A DNA stretch of 64,000 nucleotides. Origin: Psococerastis gibbosa. Lineage: Eukaryota > Arthropoda > Insecta > Psocodea > Psocidae. Position numbers and translations under genes: made by a program. Below the pieces are notes generated by a model. That model worked only from the letters and a program-made list of their open reading frames with translations, was not told where the DNA came from and did not search any database. Positions 57,290 through 64,000 of the stretch are shown here, in pieces. The stretch covers positions 9,176,001 to 9,240,000 of the forward strand of contig OZ020484.1 in assembly GCA_963971405.1 (NCBI GenBank), in the 5' to 3' direction. Numbering within the stretch: the first letter of the stretch is position 1; each line of letters opens with the position of its first letter.

Positions 57290-57496
57290 CAGGGCGTGTA
57301 CAGTAGTGGTACAGGTTTTCACCCGAAAGGTTGTTGGTTCGAGTCCCACACTTGCTACATTCTCTGGCCATGCTTCGGAGGGCATGTAAAGCAGACGGTC
57401 CCTGGCCTTTCTAGTTGAGCGAAAGAGAGGGCTTTACAGCCCTAACTTCGCTAGTTTGGCTTAGTAATAGAACAAAAAGTCAATATTTATTTATTT
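57290..57496 (+). mobile_element. SINE1 copy inserted in SINE2
   Basis: Bounded by the 12-bp duplication ACAAGCACAAGT (57278-57289 and 57497-57508), which lies within SINE2 sequence. Box B GGTTCGAGTCCC is intact. Confidence 0.85.
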
Positions 57497-57763
57497 ACAA
57501 GCACAAGTACAAACACGCTAAGTCGATGGGCGTGTACAGTAGTGGTACAGGTTTTCACCCGAAAGGTTGTTGGTTCGAGTCCCACACTTGCTACATTCTC
57601 TGGCCATGCTTCGGAGGGCATGTAAAGCAGACGGTCCCTGGCCTTTCTAGTTGAGCGAAAGAGAGGGCTTTACAGCCCTAACTTCGCTAGTTTGGCTTAG
57701 TAATAGAACAAAAAGTCAATATTTATTTATTTACAAGCACAAGTACAAACACGCTAAGTCGAT
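57292..57763 (+). repeat. exact tandem duplication of 236 bp
   Basis: 57292-57527 and 57528-57763 are the same by eye. The unit holds the SINE1 body and 31 bp of adjoining SINE2 sequence, so it is a segmental duplication after the SINE1 insertion rather than two insertions. Confidence 0.88.
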
Positions 57764-57857
57764 TGATATGTGGTGCAGTTACTGATTCATTAATGTCCCA
57801 ATCGTTCTATATAGAGAAAACAGAATCAGTGCATTTGCAATGAGAATATACTGACGA

Positions 57858-58222
57858 ATGCTGCTCATAGCTTGGAGAGATCGTGTCCCTAATGCTGAGG
57901 CCCTGAAGCGAATGGATACAGAAGCTGAGTTGCTACTGACAGCTAAGAAATGGACACCAAAATACGTCTTTGTTCATGTGATGAGGAGCGAAATATATTG
58001 TCTCCTACATGGGAAGATCCAAGAGAAAATAGAAGGACTGAGGGCTTCCTGCAGAAGGATAACATTATGGTTGAAAAACCTGAGGCAGTGCAGTTTGGCA
58101 ACAGCACGACTTCCCTTTTTAGAACAGCAGTCTCAAAGGTCCAAATAGGCATGATATTCGCCATACTTCGAAAGAAGAGGCATGCAAAGAAGAACGTCAA
58201 CAGTGTAGGCCTACTTTTTTGA
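57858..58222 (+). pseudogene. decayed LINE ORF2 C terminus
   Basis: The frame at 57858 reads VFVHVMRSEIYCLLHGKIQ then LWLKNLRQ, and a second frame continues SLFRTAVSKVQIGMIFAILR. Together these match the C-terminal tail that follows RT in a LINE lineage common in arthropods (GHVMR...LLQGKI...SWLKNLRQW...LFRAAVSKVRIAMMIANLR, recalled). One frameshift near 58100 and small deletions break it. Confidence 0.7.
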
Positions 58223-58717
58223 AACTCTTTCATAAAAAGTATCCGCAAGGTTCTTCCAGTAGGCAATTCTTTAATTTGGTTAATCCGAATGAGAAGGATG
58301 TTTAAGGCTTACTATGTCTATTTGTGGTGGTCGACTTTCTCTGAGAGGATAAGGGACAAAAGGGCGAGTGGTGGGGTTGGGAAGACTCGCAAATACCGCA
58401 TTTCAATGCCTAACTTCCGTCATCAAGCTCCAAACCTTCAACAAAGGCACGCCTTTACGAATGCCAAGGATAGTGTCCTTTCTTTGAAACAAAGGCGACC
58501 CTCCCAAAGCAATGCTTACTCCTTAATACAGACTTTCTCCCACTACCGCTCTTCTTCCCTCGAGTCTTTTTAATATACTCCAGTCTTTTTTGTTGAAAAA
58601 TGCAAGAATATCTGTTATAATTTTTCCTTATATTTAACCCTATTTAATTTTTACTTCAGCAATTTTAATTTCCGGTATTGCTTCAGAGAATATGCTGCGT
58701 AGAGAATTGGCACCCCG
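58223..58717. other. no gene recognised
   Basis: A 94-residue frame (58289-58573) is basic and serine-rich without domain features. It may be noncoding LINE or intergenic sequence. Confidence 0.4.
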
Positions 58718-58905
58718 AAATCCGATTGACCTCTTCAGTCGCCCCAATGAGTAAATTAATACTTGTGCTGAGTTGCGACACGTCTCCGATCGCATGGAGT
58801 GTATAGTGACTCGCATAAGTAAAAGCTATGACTCATCGCATAAGTAAAAGCAATGACTCATCGCATAAGTAAAAGCTCGCTACCATCTAGCCGCCGAAGT
58901 CTGTC
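58718..58905 (-). mobile_element. SINE2 copy with internal 25-bp tandem repeat
   Basis: Has ATCCGATTGACCTCTTCAG, GAGTTGCGACACGTCTCCG and CTCGCTACCATCTAGCCG. Between the last two lie about three 25-bp units beginning CGCATAAGTAAAAGC (58812, 58837, 58862). Confidence 0.68.
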
Positions 58906-58964
58906 AGTAGACCAGTAACTGGCGTAATTTATAAAGCACCTGCGGGCCTACTATGTTGTTTATT

Positions 58965-59650
58965 GCTTTCCAATTTATACGTAGCATAAGGAAAGCTTTG
59001 TGATGGTCGAAATTTTCGATTCCGAGATTTCAACGGATTTACACGTTTTCAGGTCCCAGGAACCCAAAAAAGTGGTTTTTACGAAATGTCTGTCTGTCTG
59101 TCTGTCTGTGCATCGATTTCCGGGCAAACTACTCGGTCGATTTTGATGAAATTCGGCATGTAGGTTCACAAAAATCATACCTCGAGACCATTTTTTTTAT
59201 TTTGGGCTAACTCAATCTGGGGGGGTTTCATTCTTAAAAAACTCCAAAAAACCGTCAAAAAAAAATTATTACTCAAAAACGGCTCCAACGATTTCTTTTA
59301 AATTCACATATATTCTAGTCGTTCTTAATTTTGATAAAATGCGGGGTGTCGCTTACCCCTTGATGGTTTGCTGCTGGGGGTAAAAAAATAAAAATAACTT
59401 AATTTTAATGAAAAATGACTAAAAAATAATATTTCTGCGAAACTTTTCTATCGATGATTTCTACCTTCAGGCATGTTTTAGGTGTTAAGTTGAGTAACGA
59501 AACCGGACAGTTGGCTTTCCCAAAAACCTATTTGCTTTTGCGCAAAATTTTTTTTTTTTTTAAATGATAGAAACTTCACGCTGAAATGCATTGCCTGCCC
59601 TGCCATTATTACTGTGTTGTAATGTCTTTTAAATATGTTACCGGTTCTTT
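58965..59650 (+). mobile_element. family X, 3' deleted copy
   Basis: Begins GCTTTCCAATTTATACG. It runs to the TGTGTTGTAATGTC block and then jumps to ACCGGTTCTTTT, lacking the poly-C part. Confidence 0.72.
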
Positions 59651-59724
59651 TAATCTTACCCTGGGATTAAAAATGTAAGGAAAATAATTTTACAATAGAA
59701 AGCCCTACTCAAAACTGTTTTGTT

Positions 59725-60606
59725 GCTTTCCAATTTATACGTAGTATAAGGAAAGCTTTGTGACGGTCGAAATTTTCGATTCCGAGATTTCAACGGATTT
59801 ACACGTTTTGAGGTCTCAGGAACACAAAAAAGTGGTTTTTACGAAATGTCTGTCTGTCTGTCGTGCTGTCTGTCTGTCTGTCTGTCGTTCTGTTCTGTCT
59901 GTCTGTGCGTCGATTTCCGGGCAAACTACTCGGTCGATTTTAATGAAATTTGGCATGTAGGTTTACATAAATCATACCTCGAGATAATTTTTTTTATTTG
60001 GGGCTAACTCAATTTGGAGGGGTCTTATTCTCAAAAAACTCCAAAAAAACGTCTAAAAAAATTATTTCCCAAAAACGGCTCCAACGATTTCTTTTAAATT
60101 CACATATGTTGTAATTGTTATTAATGTTAATAATATGCGGGGGGTCGCTTGCCCCTTGATAGTTTGCTTCTGGGGGTAAAAAATAAAAATAAATAAATTT
60201 TCATGAAAATGACTAAAAAATAATTTTTCTACGAAACCTTTCTATCGATGATTTCTACTTTCAGGTATATTTTAGGTGTTAAATTGCGTAACGAAACCGG
60301 ACAGCTTGCTTTCCCAGAAAAGTATTTGGTTTTGCACAAAAAAATGTTTTTTTTTTTTAAATGATAGAAAATTCACGCTTAAATGCATTGCGTGCCCTGC
60401 CAGTATAGCTGTGTGGTAATGTGTTGGTCTCACCTATCTAGAATTTTCCAGTGACGTCAGGTGGACACACAACCCCCCCCCCCCCCCTCCGAGATATCGG
60501 AAATTTAACCATAGGAAAATTATTTACCATGAAATTACTCGTTTTCTCTATCTACTAATTTTGATAAATTGGAAAGCATGTTCGAGTAAACTCGGACCGG
60601 TTCTTT
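59725..60606 (+). mobile_element. family X, full copy
   Basis: 882 bp with an expanded TGTC repeat (59848-59911), poly-C at about 60474-60487 and exact terminal repeats. It follows the 58965 copy in the same direction. Confidence 0.76.
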
Positions 60607-61242
60607 ATATTTTTAACCCAAAGAATATGTTAATACGCATATGTGGTATAAATGAATGTACTGACCCACAAATTTCTGAGCATTGCCCATAAAATAAACC
60701 TGGGTAGTTGATTAAAAATCTTGTTTGGTTGATATGGGATGATCCGGCGTTAAAAAGAAAAAAAAATACTAAGCGGCATAATAGGCCGGCGCTAAAGTTT
60801 TTATGTGTGTTTTAAGAAAATGCTGACTTTAATGCAATATATTGTAGATGGAACTGCCGTAACTATATAAGGGGGGGGGGGGGTAAATACACGAAGGAAT
60901 ATTGAGGTAGAGCGTCAGCTGGGGAAAGGACGGTCCACTGCTTACGGAGGGCTCTTCAGAAGCGCGACCTGCTGACCACACTTCACTGAATACTTTCCTC
61001 AAACTCTCCATATATTCTATAGTACAATACATATCGTAGCTTAGTTTCCATAACTATTCCCTGTGTCAACAATGGTATAGATCTGAGTACAATATTTTCA
61101 GGATTTTATGTTGTTATGCCGTAAGAATATACTTTATGTTTGCGAGGTAGCTTAGCGGACGCGACCCTATTTACAGGCTGAAGGGGCATGATATTTATAT
61201 AGGCTACAGCATGCAATATGGCCGTAGCTATGAAAGGTATTA
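60607..61242. other. no gene seen
   Basis: G tract at 60870-60883. Nothing recognised. Confidence 0.5.
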
Positions 61243-61243
61243 T

Positions 61244-61279
<36 letters not shown>

Positions 61280-61360
61280 TTATTCGCATACAAACAATTC
61301 AATGAATGTACCCGAATCACCTCTTCAGTCGCCTCATTGAAGTTCAGTTTTCCCCTTGTG
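61243..61360 (-). mobile_element. SINE2 3' part with long T run
   Basis: A T run of about 28 (its tail), then AAAAAGATTATTCGCATAC, AACAATTCAATGAATG and CACCTCTTCAGTCGCCTC. The head is missing. Confidence 0.65.
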
Positions 61361-62154
61361 TTGAATTAAAAACATTTTTTGACTGGACTACTATATTGTC
61401 TTTACAGTTTTACCCTACTTTTCTACTCAAAAAATGCTTTCCCGCCAAAATTCATAAATTATTCAGTTGAAAGCAGTGAAGGGAAACGGGGTTCAACATG
61501 GCTGTAAACATCCCAATGCTCTTAAAGCTCCGCCAGAGTAAATAAAATTTTCGAGTAATGCTTAAACAATGGCAACAGTCAGTTCATTAGAAAGACACAT
61601 AGGGAGAATTAAAAAATGAGCCCATTCATGGGAGCTCTAGTCCCCATTATGTCCCATTATCATCTTCACTAAGGGCTTTTGTTTATTGTATGTGTGACAG
61701 GTATTGTAATTCACAGAGTTCAACGTACAGTACTTCTCAATTTGCTGTGCCTGCAGTACCTATGCGTTCTCGATGTAAAGGGTAATTTATAAACTGTCGC
61801 ATAACCTCATCGTCCATAACAAAAAATGTTTCAAAATATAAGTTTCTACAAAAATTAAATAACAGGTACTCTTACGCCAGCTCAATTTTCTTCCTGTGGA
61901 TTATTGCAAGGTACTAATCCATGATGTCGACTGCTTGCCCCTGAGTAATAATTCTTAAATAGCGTTCCCCTTTCAAGTAATTATAAAAAACTTCCGAGAA
62001 ACCGCCCACGACTCAGCTATGACTCTCTTTTTAAATGTGAATTTGAATTTCCCGCCATTTCTGGTGCAAACGTGTCACCAGCGACCAGTCCAATTGTTTT
62101 AATTTGTTCACACGTCACAAATACACATTGGGTCGCGACATCGTTTTTTTGTGA
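61361..62154. other. no gene seen
   Basis: Nothing recognised. Confidence 0.5.
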
Positions 62155-62515
62155 TTTTCTAATTATATTTTTAATATTTCATGAATCTTAAAGGATTTAA
62201 ACACCAATTCCCTTAAACCGTGTTTGGGGGTTGAAAGGAAACTGTACGTACCCGATATACAGTATGTCTTGATTGACTATGACTATTATTTTAATCTTCT
62301 TAGCAGAATAATTGATATTGTTTTAATGTTTTTGCACGATTTACTATTTATATTTTTAATATTGCATGAATCTAAATAAAGCATTTAAATAGGACACCAA
62401 ATCCCGTAACCCGTGTTTGGGGGTTGAATGGAAAGTGTACGCACCCGATATGTCTTGATTGACTGTGACTATTATTTTAATAAAATACCTTCTTAGCAGA
62501 ATAATAAAGATGTGG
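62155..62515 (+). repeat. tandem duplication, about 180-bp period
   Basis: ATTTTTAATATTTCATGAATC, ACCGTGTTTGGGGGTTGAA, GTATGTCTTGATTGACTATG and CTTCTTAGCAGAATAAT recur about 180 bp later with substitutions and small indels. Confidence 0.75.
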
Positions 62516-62519
62516 ATTA

Positions 62520-62695
62520 AACTTGAGGTCATGACCCCCCCCCCCTAAATGAGTAAACTCATAATTATGATAGTTAAAAAGATTTAAAAAAAAATTGAAT
62601 AAAATTCAAATTTTCTACATAAAATAACCTTTTATACTTACATACATCTTGTGACCCCCCTCCCTAAATTTTCCGCCGGATCCGCCCTTACCAAC
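62520..62695 (+). repeat. C-tract element ending in GGATCCGCC
   Basis: GACCCCCCCCCCTAAATGAG and GACCCCCCTCCCTAAATTTTC lie about 130 bp apart, followed by CGGATCCGCC. The same set (TCATTTAGGGGGGAGG, GGATCCGCCACTG) is at 42520-42640. Similar CAGTGGCGGAT-type ends are at 1265 and 19240. Probably decayed hAT-like MITEs. Confidence 0.4.
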
Positions 62696-63221
62696 AGCAA
62701 CAGCAAAGTACCTACCCGTTTATAACCTTCACTATCAGATACATCAGACCAACAAACCATCCTTTGTTTCTCCATCTGCAACCACTGAAAATTTTGGAAA
62801 GCGTGGACAAGATGGAGGCCACGTACATGGAAGGATTGTAGCGGATTGCGGTTGTGAGGTTGGGTTTTATCGGAAAGAGGATTTAAGGGGAAGCTTGAAA
62901 GGACGGTTTACCCACTCGATTAAAAATTAAACGACCCTGCAGCGGCAGCAGCGGGCCTCAATGTGCTACCCTGCCGCACATTCTGCGGTAATTACGTAAT
63001 TGACCACTCTATTCTTGTTATTTAGCTGGTTTCTTATTTGGTTTTAATGGGACCACTGCTGCCAACACGATTTAACGCAACTGTGGGTCACTACAATACA
63101 GAATTTTCATGCAAATTGACCACATCCCTTAGTTATGTGTCGATGAAGCGCATGTGTAGTTAGCTGTAGTATTTTAACATTATTAAAAGAACGTGATGAA
63201 TCATGAATGTCCTGGGTTGTT
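62696..63221. other. no gene seen
   Basis: Nothing recognised. Confidence 0.5.
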
Positions 63222-63232
63222 TATACATACGT

Positions 63233-63524
63233 AAGGCACTATATACCCGGGTATTGTCATCCGCCATTTTTTATCCCATATTTCCTATATGCTAAGTATT
63301 GTAATTATTTTTAAGAAAAGTAAAAGATTGAAAAAAACGAAAACAAGTTTAGTATTTTTTTATGAAACACTTCCCTAATTGGTAGAACGTTTTTTATATA
63401 AAAAATAAATAAACAACGATAAATTTCTAATAATAAATAGGTAAACGCCCAATGCTTGGCTTATACACCAGACTTATAATGGATAAAAAATGGCGGATGA
63501 CAATACCTGTCTAATATAGAGCCC
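63233..63524 (+). mobile_element. Mutator-like MITE
   Basis: Perfect 27-bp internal inverted repeats (GGTATTGTCATCCGCCATTT and on, 63251 onward, against 63481-63507) lie in longer terminal arms with GGCACTATAT / ATATAGAGCC ends. The flanks carry an 11-bp direct repeat TATACATACGT (63222-63232, 63525-63535). Long terminal repeats with 8-11 bp duplications suggest the Mutator superfamily. Confidence 0.7.
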
Positions 63525-63694
63525 TATACATACGTTGGGTTAGCATCGAGTTAGTTTCAGGCTTACCAATGCCATTGCGATGCTCATTTTGTCTTTTTAA
63601 ATTGTCTTCCTGTTTGCCCCACGTATAAACAATCACAGTGTTTTTGTTTTTTTCGTTTTTTTAAAAGTAATATTGACTTCTTCTTCTTCCCCCT

Positions 63695-63987
63695 AGTGCC
63701 GCGAGCTTGCCTGTCTGGTTCCTTGCTGTGCCCAGATAATTATACAATAGTTCTCCACTTGCTCCAGCGTTATCCCATGCACATTATGATCAGCGGCTCT
63801 ACCTGGTCATCTGTGCGTGCGACCATCGTTACTGACTTTTCAAAAGGTTCGCCCGCATCCCTCTCTCCTTTAGGGTTTCTGACCATTCCGTTACGGCCTT
63901 TTGTAGTTTTGCTGGAGAGTCTGATATTAGGACGACGTCATCTGCAAATACCCAAGGGCTTGCACGTAGGTACACGTGGCTAAGTCG
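63695..63987 (-). pseudogene. decayed non-LTR reverse transcriptase, cut by the window edge
   Basis: On the minus strand the reading WVFADDVVLISDSPAKLQKA contains the catalytic F-A-D-D of LINE reverse transcriptases, followed by WSETLKERGMRAN, the usual motif D region. A frame change then leads to TLEQVENY, like the LEQVEKFKYLG motif that follows. At least two frameshifts and a stop are present. The upstream RT should lie to the right of the window. Confidence 0.75.
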
Positions 63988-64000
63988 CCACATACCGACC

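Noticed and set aside
57858..58148. 96-residue frame as a host gene
   Set aside because: It aligns by motif with the C-terminal tail of a LINE and continues in another frame.
48009..60000. Recurrent peptide frames with Thr-Asp-Arg-Gln repeats (for example 48009-48233, 58975-59178)
   Set aside because: They are translations of the TGTC microsatellite in family X and recur with every copy. No start context or domain supports a protein.
1..64000. CRISPR arrays, bacterial operons and phage features
   Set aside because: Nothing with regular short repeats and spacers or dense bacterial genes. Splice sites, SINEs and LTR elements show a eukaryotic nuclear genome.

Overview
The window looks like gene-poor, repeat-rich nuclear DNA of an arthropod. 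The clearest host sequence is one spliced exon (10642-10850, + strand) encoding the second half of an immunoglobulin domain of the Sidestep cell-adhesion family, which is known from insects and other arthropods. It has a polypyrimidine tract plus AG before it and a GTGAGT donor after it. No other host exon, rRNA, functional tRNA gene, CRISPR array or bacterial-style operon could be supported. Species and order cannot be told from the sequence.

The rest is a layered set of mobile elements. The largest is a complete 8.1 kb Ty3/Gypsy LTR retrotransposon (25418-33526). Its two 827-bp LTRs show no difference by eye, it has a 4-bp target duplication, a primer-binding site matching the 3' end of tRNA-Lys(CUU), a gag gene, and a protease-RT-RNase H-integrase pol frame reached by a -1 shift. 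It has no env. One in-frame TAG interrupts the reverse transcriptase. It sits inside an older ~110-bp foldback whose two ends now lie 8 kb apart.

Non-autonomous DNA elements are abundant. There is a PIF/Harbinger-like MITE family with 3-bp TWA target duplications (6243, 9301, 14702, 22338, 44265, 44915, 46606). There are hAT-like MITEs with 8-bp duplications (7030, 17783, 18869, 37977), a Mutator-like MITE (63233), a TA-flanked foldback (56413), an ~0.8-kb unclassified family with a 14-bp inverted repeat (12200, 33560, 35743, 58965, 59725 and fragments), and a GCAGCCTGATCG-ended palindrome (41787, 42324). Two SINE families occur: a tRNA-Glu-like one ending in ATTT or TTA repeats, and a second one with an A-rich tail. 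Decayed 3' ends of several non-LTR retrotransposons are scattered through the window (11570, 20890, 36600, 37020, 40926, 45069, 46130, 55780, 57858, 63695).

The most interesting signal is a group of long palindromes carrying hammerhead-ribozyme cores (13799-14052, 15985-16200, 53177-53415, 54905-55225). At least two copies keep CTGANGA, a stem II, GAAA and a complementary stem I. This resembles the ribozymes reported in terminal repeats of Penelope-like retroelements, but here they lie in opposed arms of foldbacks. Other notable items are two tRNA-like foldbacks whose loops are inverted relative to each other, a tandem repeat that preserves an empty-site control for a Harbinger MITE insertion, and an exact 236-bp duplication containing a SINE.
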